The notes under the pieces were generated by a model. It did not search any database. It was not told the origin of the DNA and was given only the letters and a program-made list of their open reading frames with translations. From NCBI GenBank assembly GCA_019240125.1, contig JAFAYW010000096.1, positions 1 to 33,925 on the forward strand: 33,925 bases of DNA, given 5' to 3'. Numbering within the stretch: the first letter of the stretch is position 1; each line of letters opens with the position of its first letter. The stretch is from Alphaproteobacteria bacterium. GTDB lineage: Bacteria; Pseudomonadota; Alphaproteobacteria; ATCC43930; CGMCC-115725. Both the position numbers and the translations under genes were made by a program. This document shows positions 24,119 to 32,448 of this stretch, in pieces.

Positions 24119-26953
24119 GTGCGTCAATGGGTGCTGGCACGCGGCGACGCAGCGGGGCGGCACATTGTGAGCGTTGCTGCAACCCGCACGACCTGTCCCT
24201 ATTGCGGTGTAGGGTGTGGATTGGTCGTCGCGGCGGACGGCACGCTAAGCGGCGACCGCGAGCATCCCGCCAACTTCGGCCGGCTATGCTCCAAAGGCGC
24301 GGCGCTCGGCGAGACACTAGGCCTCGCTGGCCGATTGCTTTACCCGCAGATCGACGGTGCGTCCGCCGCCTGGGATATCGCGCTCGACCGGATCGCGGGC
24401 ACATTCGCTCAAATTATCGCCGAGCACGGACCGGATGCTGTGGGGCTGTATGCCTCCGGCCAGTTCCTCACGGAGGATTATTACGTCGCCAACAAGCTGA
24501 TGAAGGGTTTCATCGGCACGGCGAATATCGACACGAATTCGCGCCTCTGCATGGCCTCGTCGGTAGCCGGGCATATCCGGGCCTTTGGCGAAGACGTCGT
24601 TCCCGGCTGCTACGAGGATATCGACGAGGCCGACCTCGTCATCCTGATTGGCAGCAATGCCGCCTGGTGCCATCCGGTGCTTTACCGACGGCTTGAGGCG
24701 GCGCGGCAGTCGCGCGGCACGCGCGTCGTGGTTATCGATCCGCGACGGACCGCGACCTGCGATATCGCGGACCTGCATCTGGCAATCCGCCCGGGCAGCG
24801 ATGTTGCCGTGTTCAACGGGCTCCTGGCGCACCTCGCCGACCAGGGCGCATGCGACCGCGACTGGATCGGCACGCACACAAGCGGTTTTGGTGACGCGCT
24901 GGAGGCGGCGCGGAACACCGCATTGTCGCTTGCCGATGTCGCTGATCTCGCCGATGTCGCCGCCGCCGATCTGGCGCGGTTTTACGACTGGTTTGCCGCG
25001 ACCGGGCGTAGCGTCTCGCTGTATTCGCAAGGAGTTAACCAATCATCGGCCGGCACTGACAAGGTCAACGCCATCATCAATTGCCATCTGGCGACTGGCC
25101 GGATCGGACGCCCGGGAATGGGACCGTTCTCGCTGACCGGTCAGCCAAACGCGATGGGCGGCCGCGAGGTCGGCGGCCTCGCCAATCAGCTCGCCGCGCA
25201 TATGCGCTTTGAAAACCCGGCCGATGTCGAGCGGGTCGGCCGCTTCTGGGGCGCGCCGAACATGGCGACGCGGCCCGGGCTCAAGGCCGTCGACCTGTTC
25301 GATGCGGTGCTCGATGGGCGTGTCAAGGCACTGTGGATCATGGGCACCAACCCGGCGGCCAGCATGCCGCGCGCCAGTCGGGTGCGGCGGGCGCTCGAGG
25401 CCTGTCCCTTTGTCGTGGTCAGCGATTGCTGGCCAACCGACACATCAGCGTTTGCCGATGTCATATTGCCGGCGCTCGGCTGGAGCGAAAAGGACGGCAC
25501 GGTCACCAACTCCGAACGCCGCATTTCGCGCCAGCGCGCTTTCCGCGCCGCGCCGGGTGAGGCGCGAGCCGATTGGTGGATGCTGGCGCAGGTAGCCCGA
25601 CGCATGGGCTGGGAGACCTCGTTCGCGTATCGCACCTCGGCCGACATCTTCCGTGAACACGCGGCCCTGTCGGGTTTCGAGAACGGCGGAGGCAGCCGCC
25701 GCGTCTTCGATATTTCGGCGCTCGCCGAGCTCGACGATGCCGAGTACGGCGATTTGACACCGACGCAGTGGCCGCTGCCGCTTGTGACAGGCAACGCCGC
25801 CTGTCCGTCACCCTCCCTATCCTGCGGGCCGGATCCCTCCCTCTCTCCGCGAGTGCGGGGAGAGGGCCGGGATGAGGGGCTGCGGCCCCCGTTCAGCGCC
25901 GGCAGCGCGCAGCGGCTGTTCAGCAATGGCGAGCCATTTCCGACACCGGATGGCCGTGCCCGCTTTGTCGCGACGCCCTATCGCGCGCCGGTGGCCGCAG
26001 CGGGTGCGCAGTGGCCGCTGCTGCTCAACACCGGGCGGGTGCGCGACCAGTGGCATACGATGACCCGCACCGGCCTGTCGCCGCGTTTGACAGCGCATCA
26101 GCGTGAGCCATTTCTCGACCTGCACCCGGATGATGCGTGTCGGATCGGCCTGGTCGAGGGGGGCTTTGCGCGGGTCGAGAGCCCGCATGGCGAAACGGTG
26201 ATGCCGGTGCGGCTGTCGACCGACCAGCGGCCGGGCGAGGCGTTCGCCGCGATGCATTGGACGGATGCGTTTTCCTCGGCGGGGCCCGTCGATCGGCTGG
26301 TCTCGGCAGCGGTCGACCCGGTATCAGGCCAGCCTGAATTAAAGCTGACAGCAGTACAGGTGACGCCGGTGGCGGCGCTGTGGCGCGGTCTGATCCTGCG
26401 GCATTCCCAGGCACTGCCGACAGGACCCTATTACTGGGCGCGGGTGCCATTGCAGCGCGGGCATGCCTTCGATCTCGCGGGCTGGATGCCGCTGCCGAGC
26501 GGACGCGGCACGGAAGATTGGATCGTTCAATTGCTGGGCGCGCCGGAAGTGCCCGAGCTGGTCATCTACGCCGATCCGGCACGCGGTGCGTTCCGCTATG
26601 CCAGCCTGGTGAATGGGCGCCTCGATTCCTGTCTGTTTCTGGCGCGCAATCTTAACGCGCTGCCGTCCCGCGAGGCGATCGCCGCGTTGTTCGGCAACGA
26701 GCTCGACCTCGATGCCCGGGTATCGATCCTGTCCGGTCGACAGGGGGCTGGCGGCGGTAGCAGGGGCCGTACCATCTGCGCCTGTTTCGGTGTCGGACTG
26801 CAGACCTTGCACGACACGATTGCCAGCCGATCGCTGACGACTGTCGCGGATATCGGCGCGGCCCTGCGCGCCGGGACGAATTGCGGCTCCTGCCTGCCCG
26901 AATTAAAGGCGATCTTGCGCGACGTGTCCTCAGGCGCGACCTTGGCGGCATAA
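24119..26953 (+). CDS. nasA: Assimilatory nitrate reductase catalytic subunit (molybdopterin, with C-terminal BFD domain)
   Basis: NasA reduces nitrate to nitrite in the cytoplasm using a bis-MGD molybdenum centre. The 944 residues start with the [4Fe-4S] motif TCPYCGVGCG (about residues 25-34, with the fourth Cys in RLCSKG). The molybdopterin oxidoreductase core includes IDTNSRLCMASSV, QPNAMGGREVGGLANQL and MGTNPAASMPRA. The dinucleotide-binding domain contains LLLNTGRVRDQWHTMTRTG. A C-terminal BFD-like [2Fe-2S] domain begins near residue 887 (CACFGVG; NCGSCLPELK). Residues about 562-595 are not part of the family: they translate an intergenic-type palindromic repeat inserted in frame. The start is uncertain: GTG 24119 is the longest form, while GTG 24167 lies closer to the Cys motif. 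No separate reductase partner is visible. Confidence 0.95.
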   Translation: MRQWVLARGDAAGRHIVSVAATRTTCPYCGVGCGLVVAADGTLSGDREHPANFGRLCSKGAALGETLGLAGRLLYPQIDGASAAWDIALDRIAGTFAQIIAEHGPDAVGLYASGQFLTEDYYVANKLMKGFIGTANIDTNSRLCMASSVAGHIRAFGEDVVPGCYEDIDEADLVILIGSNAAWCHPVLYRRLEAARQSRGTRVVVIDPRRTATCDIADLHLAIRPGSDVAVFNGLLAHLADQGACDRDWIGTHTSGFGDALEAARNTALSLADVADLADVAAADLARFYDWFAATGRSVSLYSQGVNQSSAGTDKVNAIINCHLATGRIGRPGMGPFSLTGQPNAMGGREVGGLANQLAAHMRFENPADVERVGRFWGAPNMATRPGLKAVDLFDAVLDGRVKALWIMGTNPAASMPRASRVRRALEACPFVVVSDCWPTDTSAFADVILPALGWSEKDGTVTNSERRISRQRAFRAAPGEARADWWMLAQVARRMGWETSFAYRTSADIFREHAALSGFENGGGSRRVFDISALAELDDAEYGDLTPTQWPLPLVTGNAACPSPSLSCGPDPSLSPRVRGEGRDEGLRPPFSAGSAQRLFSNGEPFPTPDGRARFVATPYRAPVAAAGAQWPLLLNTGRVRDQWHTMTRTGLSPRLTAHQREPFLDLHPDDACRIGLVEGGFARVESPHGETVMPVRLSTDQRPGEAFAAMHWTDAFSSAGPVDRLVSAAVDPVSGQPELKLTAVQVTPVAALWRGLILRHSQALPTGPYYWARVPLQRGHAFDLAGWMPLPSGRGTEDWIVQLLGAPEVPELVIYADPARGAFRYASLVNGRLDSCLFLARNLNALPSREAIAALFGNELDLDARVSILSGRQGAGGGSRGRTICACFGVGLQTLHDTIASRSLTTVADIGAALRAGTNCGSCLPELKAILRDVSSGATLAA
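25804..25890 (+). repeat. In-frame palindromic repeat inserted in nasA
   Basis: The core is a hairpin with arms CCCTCTCTCCGC (25839-25850) and GCGGGGAGAGGG (25855-25866) around GAGT, one mismatch, followed by CCGGGATGAGGGG. This is the pattern of a common dispersed intergenic repeat of alphaproteobacteria, translated here as SLSPRVRGEGRDEGL. It adds roughly 25-35 residues between the family segments ending TPTQWPLP and beginning QRLFSNG, without breaking the frame. The exact borders are approximate. Confidence 0.75.
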
Positions 26954-26973
26954 ACGAGCAGCGAGGTCTGTCG

Positions 26974-27798
26974 ATGAGCCCGCAACACCCGTTGGACGGC
27001 CGCCGCATTGCCTTGCTGGAGACACGCGAGGCCGAGCGGCTCACCGCGATGCTCGAGGAGCAAGGGGCCGAGGTGGTCGGCTGCCCGACCACGATCATCG
27101 TCGATCTCCCCGACCCAACGCCTGTTCTGGCGTGGCTCGATCGGCTTATCGCCGAACCGCCTGCCGAGCTGATCCTGCTGACTGGGGAGGGGCTGACCCG
27201 GTTGCACGCGCTGGCCAAGTCGCGCGGCATGGATGCTGATTTCCTCAAGGCGGTGGCCGGCAGCAGACGCATTACTCGAGGCCCGAAGCCGGCACGGGCG
27301 CTGCGGAATCTGGGGATCGACCCGCAACTGCGCGCCGAGACACCGACGACCGAGGGTATTGTCACCCTGCTCGATCGGCTGGATTTGCAGGGGCATCGCG
27401 TTGGCGTGCAGCTCTACCCCGGCGCCTCGGAGCGGCTGCCGGCGTTTCTGCGCGAGGCGGGCGCCGTCCCGGATGTCGTGACGCCCTATGAGTATGCTCC
27501 GAATGCGTCGGACGCGGCGCTGGCTGGTCTGATTGAGCATCTGATCGCGGGTCGTATCGACGCGATCGCGTTCACCAGCGCCGCACAGGTGCGGCGGCTG
27601 TTCGATGTCGCTCGGGGGCGCGGCCTCGAGGCAGAACTGGTTGCGGCATTGCGGGCGACGACGATCGCCGCGGTGGGGCCAATCGTCGCCGGCGAGATCG
27701 AGCATTACGGCCTGACAGCCGCAGTTGTACCGCGCGATGCTTATTTCATGAAGCCGCTGGTCACCGCGATCTGTGCCGTCCTCGGCCGCCCGGCATAG
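26974..27798 (+). CDS. Uroporphyrinogen-III synthase (HemD-type) family protein
   Basis: This 274-residue protein has the two-domain HemD architecture: GRRIALLETREAERLTAMLEEQGAEVVGCP at the start (shown in part by LLETREAERLTAMLEEQG), VQLYPGASERLPAFLREAGA in the middle, and IDAIAFTSAAQVRRLFDVA and TIAAVGPIVAGEIEHYGL near the end. HemD closes hydroxymethylbilane to uroporphyrinogen III, the substrate of CobA. It lies 20 bp after nasA with GAGG before the ATG at 26974, so it is probably last in the nitrate operon. Its sequence is diverged, and HemD-like domains serve as nitrogen regulators in some actinobacteria, where a DNA-binding domain is fused; no such domain is seen here. Enzyme function is likely, but a second, housekeeping hemD may exist elsewhere. 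Confidence 0.85.
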   Translation: MSPQHPLDGRRIALLETREAERLTAMLEEQGAEVVGCPTTIIVDLPDPTPVLAWLDRLIAEPPAELILLTGEGLTRLHALAKSRGMDADFLKAVAGSRRITRGPKPARALRNLGIDPQLRAETPTTEGIVTLLDRLDLQGHRVGVQLYPGASERLPAFLREAGAVPDVVTPYEYAPNASDAALAGLIEHLIAGRIDAIAFTSAAQVRRLFDVARGRGLEAELVAALRATTIAAVGPIVAGEIEHYGLTAAVVPRDAYFMKPLVTAICAVLGRPA

Positions 27799-27913
27799 TG
27801 CCGTATCCGGTCGTTTCCGGTTGCTGCACTTCCTGGTATCGCATCCCGGGAATGGGAAATGGGTGTGTTGATGCGACGATGCGGCTGGTGATCCGACGCG
27901 ATCGACAGCCGCT

Positions 27914-28480
27914 CTAGCGATCCGTATCCGCGAGCGTCGCTGCCAGCCACTGGGCGGTGTGCTCGGCGATGGTGCGATGATCGGCGCCAGCCTGGCGCCA
28001 TTCGGCCCGCAGCACGGCAAACTCCTCAAGATGGTGCTGCCACTCCGGCCCATAGCGTTGTTCAAGGTCGCGCCTGATCGCGCCCGCGAGGCCGGGACCG
28101 CGGCCGTTGGTCGACACCGCGATGGTCAGGTCGCCGCGGCGTAATACCGAGGCTGAATGGAAATCGCAACGCGCCGGCTCGTCCTCAAAATTCGCCAGCA
28201 CTCCGGCAGCGCTTGCCGCAATACGAATTTCCCTAGCCGCCGCGTCATCCAACCCGACGACAAATAACAACTGGGCCTGGGCAATTTCCTCACCGGTCGG
28301 CAACCGGGGTTGCAGCCGCCCGCCCGCCGCGGCGAGCAATGCCTCGCTCGGGTGCGGCGCGAAGACCTGGAGACGGCCCGCGCCGGCCCCGTCCAATAGC
28401 GAGAGGCGGCGGCATGCCGCCGCTCCAGCGCCGATTAGCAGAACGCGAACGTCGCTGAGATCGACGCTGATCGGCAGCAC
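27914..28480 (-). CDS. Precorrin-2 dehydrogenase / sirohydrochlorin ferrochelatase (Met8/CysG N-domain type)
   Basis: This 188-residue protein converts precorrin-2 to sirohydrochlorin with NAD and may insert iron to give siroheme. It has a Rossmann start (SDVRVLLIGAGAAACRRL) and the family block NFEDEPARCDFHSASVLRRG, followed by LTIAVSTNGRGPGLAGAIRR. This is the N-terminal half of CysG as a separate protein. Its GTG start directly follows the cysI stop (TAG|GTG), so it is translated with sulfite reductase, which needs siroheme. It is convergent with the HemD-type gene across a 115-bp gap holding an 8-bp palindrome TCCCGGGA but no clear terminator. Confidence 0.93.
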   Translation of the reverse strand: MLPISVDLSDVRVLLIGAGAAACRRLSLLDGAGAGRLQVFAPHPSEALLAAAGGRLQPRLPTGEEIAQAQLLFVVGLDDAAAREIRIAASAAGVLANFEDEPARCDFHSASVLRRGDLTIAVSTNGRGPGLAGAIRRDLEQRYGPEWQHHLEEFAVLRAEWRQAGADHRTIAEHTAQWLAATLADTDR

Positions 28481-30181
28481 CTATGCGGCCTGCGTGACGT
28501 GCTCGCCGGGGGTGTCCTGGGTGTCGACGATGCCGGTGCGGTGACAGAAATCGCCAAATCCTTCCCCCGGCAGGCGTGCCGCGGCGAATTTGGCGAAGAC
28601 CGGGTCGAGTATGTCCGCCATGCCTTCAATCGAGAGCCGTTCGGCGAATGGCTTGTTCATGCGCGTGCCCTCAAAATCGCCGCCGACGTAGAGCGAGTAC
28701 GAGCCCGGCACCCGGCCGACAATCCCGATATCGCCAGTATAGGGGCGGGCACAGCCATTCGGGCAGCCGGTAATGCGGATGCTGAGCCGCTCCTGCTGCA
28801 AGCCGTGGCGCTCGAGGCGAGACGCTATGGCCCCGACAATCTCCTCTTGCACCCGTTCGGCCTCGGTCAACGCCAATCCGCAGGTCGGCAGCGCCGGGCA
28901 GGCGAGGGCCCAGCGTTCGACCGGCAGACGGTCCTCGGTCAGGCGCACGCCATGCGAACGCAACTCGGCGGTAATCGCGTCGCGGTCGACCGGTGCGATG
29001 TTCGATAGGATGATATCCTGTGTCGGCATCAGGATCGGATCGCAGCCAAACCGACCGATAAGCTCATGCAATACCGTACGTAGACGGCCCTCGCCGTCAT
29101 CAGCGATGCGGCCGCTGGTCACCGGGATACCGAGATACAGCAGGCCATCGCCCTGCTCATGCCATCCGAGATGGTCCGGCACCTGAAAAGCGGGCATGTC
29201 GCGGCATGGAGCGAGAATTTTCCCGAGATCAGCCGACAGCTGCTCGCGGGCCCATTCCTCGCCGCGCTCGGCGATAACGTATTTCAGCCGGGCATGGCGG
29301 CGATTGCCACGATCGCCCCAGTCGCGATGCAGCCGAACCACGGCAGCGGCGGCATCCAACAGGTCGTCGGGCTCGACAAACGCCACCGGGGTGGCGAGCC
29401 GCGCGTAGGTTGCCGGCTTGTTGTGCGTCATGCCGTGACCGCCACCAAGCAGGAAATTATAGCCGCGAAGCTCGCCAGCCTCGAACAGCGCCACAATCGC
29501 GAGATCGTTGGTCAGCACGTCGATCGTGTTGTCCTCGGGAATCGCGAGCCCGATCTTGAACTTGCGCGGCAGGTAGCGGTCGCCGTAGAGGGTGTCCGGC
29601 GCCTCCTCCCGAGCCGCGAGGTTTTCGCCATCGACCCACACCTCATGGTAGGCGCCGGTGCTGGGCAGGAGATGGGTCGAGAGGCGCCGCGCATCGTCTT
29701 CGATCCGGGCATGCACCGCGTCGCGGATCGGCGCCGGCACCGTCGTCACCGTTCGCACGACATCGCCGCACGCCGCCAAGGTCGTCAGCGCTGCCTCGTT
29801 GATGCCGGCCATTGTCGCTTTCAGGCCGGTCTTCACCACGCCATGAAACTGGATGCTCTGGCGCGTGGTGATGCGCAACGACCCATTGCCATAGTGATCA
29901 GCCAGATCGTCAAGCGCGAGATACTGGCTGGCGGTCAGGCGCCCGCCGGGGATCCGTACGCGGACCATGAATTGCCAGTGCTTGGAATCGCCGCGCTGCT
30001 TTCGCTCGGTGGCGCTGTCGCGGTCATAGCCCTGATAGACACCATGAAATTTCAGCAGGCTGTAGCCGGCATTATCGAATGGGTTGGCGGTATCGGCGAG
30101 ATCGCGCGCCAGATTGCCACGCAATTGCTGACTCTGCTGCTTGACGGCCTCGGCTTTGGTCAGCGCGTTTACGGTTGCCAT
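28481..30181 (-). CDS. cysI: Assimilatory sulfite reductase hemoprotein (CysI type)
   Basis: CysI catalyses six-electron reduction of sulfite to sulfide. The 566 residues align over the whole length with E. coli CysI: LLKFHGVYQGYDRD, GSLRITTRQSIQFHG, YLPRKFKIGLAIPEDN, and the siroheme/[4Fe-4S] ligands in CPALPTCGLALTEAER (about residue 427) and ITGCPNGCARPYTG. The C-terminus has the GEGFGDF motif. No cysJ flavoprotein is adjacent, so the electron donor is encoded elsewhere or differs. ATG 30181 follows the SUMT-like gene by 15 bp; the precorrin-2 dehydrogenase follows with no gap. The three form an operon. Confidence 0.95.
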   Translation of the reverse strand: MATVNALTKAEAVKQQSQQLRGNLARDLADTANPFDNAGYSLLKFHGVYQGYDRDSATERKQRGDSKHWQFMVRVRIPGGRLTASQYLALDDLADHYGNGSLRITTRQSIQFHGVVKTGLKATMAGINEAALTTLAACGDVVRTVTTVPAPIRDAVHARIEDDARRLSTHLLPSTGAYHEVWVDGENLAAREEAPDTLYGDRYLPRKFKIGLAIPEDNTIDVLTNDLAIVALFEAGELRGYNFLLGGGHGMTHNKPATYARLATPVAFVEPDDLLDAAAAVVRLHRDWGDRGNRRHARLKYVIAERGEEWAREQLSADLGKILAPCRDMPAFQVPDHLGWHEQGDGLLYLGIPVTSGRIADDGEGRLRTVLHELIGRFGCDPILMPTQDIILSNIAPVDRDAITAELRSHGVRLTEDRLPVERWALACPALPTCGLALTEAERVQEEIVGAIASRLERHGLQQERLSIRITGCPNGCARPYTGDIGIVGRVPGSYSLYVGGDFEGTRMNKPFAERLSIEGMADILDPVFAKFAAARLPGEGFGDFCHRTGIVDTQDTPGEHVTQAA

Positions 30182-30196
30182 GATTTTATGAATGCC

Positions 30197-30757
30197 TCAA
30201 CCCGCCAGGCCCGAGGCGGTGAACAGAGTGGCGGGGGCCGCGGCGCTGGCCGAGGCGATTGCTGGTGACAGGGGACCGCATACCAGTGTCAGGAAATCAT
30301 CGCCTGCCTCGTCGAGCAGGCGCGGCAGGTCGTCGAGGCTTCCCTCATCCCGCCGGATGGGACCGAGCGGCGACTTGGCGAGTGCCACGACCGAGAGGCC
30401 GGACCCGCGCCGCACCCGCAGCAATTCCCCGGCGGTATTACGCCAGCGCAGGCGGCTTGCGGGGCTGCGTTCGACCAGTTGCACGACGCTCCACCCTTCG
30501 CCGGCGAATTGCGTGGCGCGCGGCGCGATGGCAGGGCCGGAGAGGGTAGCAATCGCGGGCCGCGGCTCGGCGTAGGAGCCGAGCGGGAGGATGTCGGCGA
30601 GCGCGTCTTCCAGTCCCCGGTCGTAGATGATGATATTGGCGTCCGCCACCGCGGCCCGATCAACGGCGAACAGGGGGGCGCCGGGTGCTTGCTCCGCCAG
30701 CCAGACGAAACCGGATTGCACCGCCAGCTGCCGCCCAAGCCAGAGTTCATCACGCAT
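30197..30757 (-). CDS. Degenerate SUMT-like protein heading the cysI operon
   Basis: This is a 186-residue protein with no clear standard name. Its N-terminal half lines up with CobA of this window: GFVWLAEQAPGAPLFAV against VWLVGAGPGDPGLL, then ADANIIIYDRGLEDALADIL against IADAIVYDALVDRRIVAL. At the same spacing (about 82 residues) WSVVQLVERSPAS replaces VLRLKGGDPFIF. So both SAM-binding motifs are lost while the fold pattern is kept, and the second domain is shortened. It is probably not an active methyltransferase. Being first in the operon with cysI and the precorrin-2 dehydrogenase, it may assist siroheme delivery or sulfite reductase assembly; this is inference. ATG 30757 (GGGAG upstream) is preferred over a TTG at 30808. 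Confidence 0.75.
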   Translation of the reverse strand: MRDELWLGRQLAVQSGFVWLAEQAPGAPLFAVDRAAVADANIIIYDRGLEDALADILPLGSYAEPRPAIATLSGPAIAPRATQFAGEGWSVVQLVERSPASRLRWRNTAGELLRVRRGSGLSVVALAKSPLGPIRRDEGSLDDLPRLLDEAGDDFLTLVCGPLSPAIASASAAAPATLFTASGLAG

Positions 30758-30974
30758 CAGCCTGCTCCCGAAAACCGCCAACGGCGGCAGGATGGATTCA
30801 GCTCTCAAATTCGTGTGTCAGCGGGGCTGTGACTGCCCGAATGGCGTCCCGAACTCGTCTAAAGCCGTACCTAAAAGATCGGGTGCCGGGTCCTGCTCTG
30901 TCAAATAGTCATATTTTACTTTGTTTTACTGTAGCAGGGGTGGTTGTCCTCCGCCGTCGCGGGGGAAGAGCAGA
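30758..30974. promoter_or_regulatory. Upstream region of the cysI operon and 3' end of the Lrp gene
   Basis: This 217-bp gap is more AT-rich than its surroundings. On the minus strand TTGACA (complement of 30899-30904) could be a -35 box, but no good -10 sits 16-18 bp away. TTTTACT occurs twice at 10-bp spacing around 30914-30930, a possible regulator site. I see no sigma-54 element. Confidence 0.3.
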
Positions 30975-31475
30975 TTATTCTTCCTCCGGCGTGTCGGCGG
31001 CTCGACGATCGCGGAAGGCGCTTGGATGCAGCGGATACGCGGTGCTGTATTTCATGCGCTCCATCGCAAAACGCGACGTTACGTTCTTCATCGGCGCCAA
31101 GCCGATGAGGCGCTTGTAGAACGCGTCGTACTCGACCATGCCAGCGACCACGACGCGCAGGATGTAATCGACGTCACCGGCCATGCGGTACACTTCCATG
31201 ACCTCGGGCATCCCGTTGACGCCGGCGCTGAAGCTGGCGAGCCATTCCGGCGTATGCTCGCCGGCTTCGACCGAGACGAGCACGGAAAGCCCCATGCCGA
31301 CGCTGTCCGGATCGACCAGTGCGACGCGGCTGGTGATCACACCGCGCGCCTCCAGTTTCTGGATGCGCTTCCAGCAGGGGGTCGGCGACAGCCCGACGCG
31401 CTCGGCCATCTGGGCGATCGACAGGGTGGCGTCGCGTTGCAGGATCTGCAGCAATTGGCGGTCGATCTCGTCCAA
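30975..31475 (-). CDS. Lrp/AsnC family transcriptional regulator
   Basis: This is a 166-residue DNA-binding regulator. The N-terminal winged helix-turn-helix (DEIDRQLLQILQRDATLSIA; MAERVGLSPTPCWKRIQKLE) is followed by the RAM ligand-binding domain (GVNGMPEVMEVYRMAGDVDYILRVV, in part). The start is TTG at 31475 with AAAGGAG 7 nt upstream. It follows the transglutaminase genes on the same strand. It may control those genes or the adjacent cysI operon; the effector is unknown, with an amino acid the usual case. Confidence 0.94.
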   Translation of the reverse strand: MDEIDRQLLQILQRDATLSIAQMAERVGLSPTPCWKRIQKLEARGVITSRVALVDPDSVGMGLSVLVSVEAGEHTPEWLASFSAGVNGMPEVMEVYRMAGDVDYILRVVVAGMVEYDAFYKRLIGLAPMKNVTSRFAMERMKYSTAYPLHPSAFRDRRAADTPEEE

Positions 31476-31540
31476 GCGTCGGCTCCTTTGCTAGAGCGGC
31501 CTATCCCATCGTGTTCGCCAGCCGCCCGGCGCGCGCCGCT

Positions 31541-32350
31541 TTACTGCGGAAGCTCGTCGGTGACCACCTGGAAATTTGCCAGCCGGTTCGGCCCAAAACT
31601 GGTTGAGAGCGCGACATCGGCGGCGTCGCGGCCGCGCGCCATCAGGATGCGGCCGATCCGCGGGATGTTGTGCCGCGCGTCGAACGTGTACCAGCGGTCA
31701 CCCAGATAGACCTCGAACCAGGCGCTGAAATCCATCGGATCGGGTACCGGAGGAATGCCGATATCGCCGAGATAGCCGGTGCAATAGCGCGCCGGAATGT
31801 TCATGCAGCGGCAGAAGGTGATCGCAAGATGCGCAAAATCGCGGCATACGGCGAGGCATTCCTCATGCCCCTCATAGGCGGTCCGGGTGGATCGTGCATC
31901 GGCATAGCTGAATGTGAGGCGCTCGTGAACATAGTCGCAAATCGCTTGGACGCGGGTCCAGCCAGGGGCAACGCTCGAGAATAGCGACCAGGCGAGATCG
32001 GAAAGCCGGTCGACTTCGCAGTAGCGGCTGGCCAACAGGTACTCCAGCGTATCGTCGGGCAGCTGGTCGACCGGTGGTTGTGGCGCGTCGGGAACCACCG
32101 CATCGGGTAGACCGCTGTCACGGATGATCGCCTCGCTGTGCATACGCAGAATTCCGGCGGGCGCGACCACGCGTGTGCAGATATTGCCAAACCGATCCGT
32201 GTATTCGCGCGCCGGAATTTGCGGATCGAAGTACATCGTCGTGGGCGTCTCCAGGTCACGATCGCGGCTGGGATGAATACTCAGCATCAAGATCATCGCG
32301 GTTTCGGCGGGACACTCAAAGGCGATGTCGTATCCGATCTTGATTCTCAT
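31541..32350 (-). CDS. Transglutaminase-like (papain-fold) family protein
   Basis: This 269-residue protein has an N-terminal beta-rich part and a transglutaminase core. The presumed nucleophile is Cys169 in AVCRDFAHLAITFCR. The position normally held by catalytic His is Ser209 in MDFSAWFEVYLGDRWYTFD, while the third-residue Asp (FDARHN) is kept, with a His nearby. This may be a feature of the subfamily or a loss of activity. Such proteins may act as proteases, peptidases or amidases on peptides; there is no signal peptide. Its ATG at 32350 overlaps, as ATGA, the stop of what appears to be the pre-duplication frame of the upstream transglutaminase gene. Confidence 0.88.
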   Translation of the reverse strand: MRIKIGYDIAFECPAETAMILMLSIHPSRDRDLETPTTMYFDPQIPAREYTDRFGNICTRVVAPAGILRMHSEAIIRDSGLPDAVVPDAPQPPVDQLPDDTLEYLLASRYCEVDRLSDLAWSLFSSVAPGWTRVQAICDYVHERLTFSYADARSTRTAYEGHEECLAVCRDFAHLAITFCRCMNIPARYCTGYLGDIGIPPVPDPMDFSAWFEVYLGDRWYTFDARHNIPRIGRILMARGRDAADVALSTSFGPNRLANFQVVTDELPQ

Positions 32351-32448
32351 CCCGGTACCCGTGTGCGCTGCTGCTTCATGGGTGAAGCAAGACGGATGCC
32401 GCGGCTCAGCGGCGGCAGGTTGGAAGCCAACCCGCGCACGGGCCGTCG

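Noticed and set aside
26596..28065. 489-codon open frame antisense to nasA and the HemD-type gene
   Set aside because: No family features and it covers two solid plus-strand genes; typical high-GC antisense frame.
29159..30268. Long plus-strand frame antisense to cysI
   Set aside because: CysI is matched over its whole length; the antisense translation resembles nothing.
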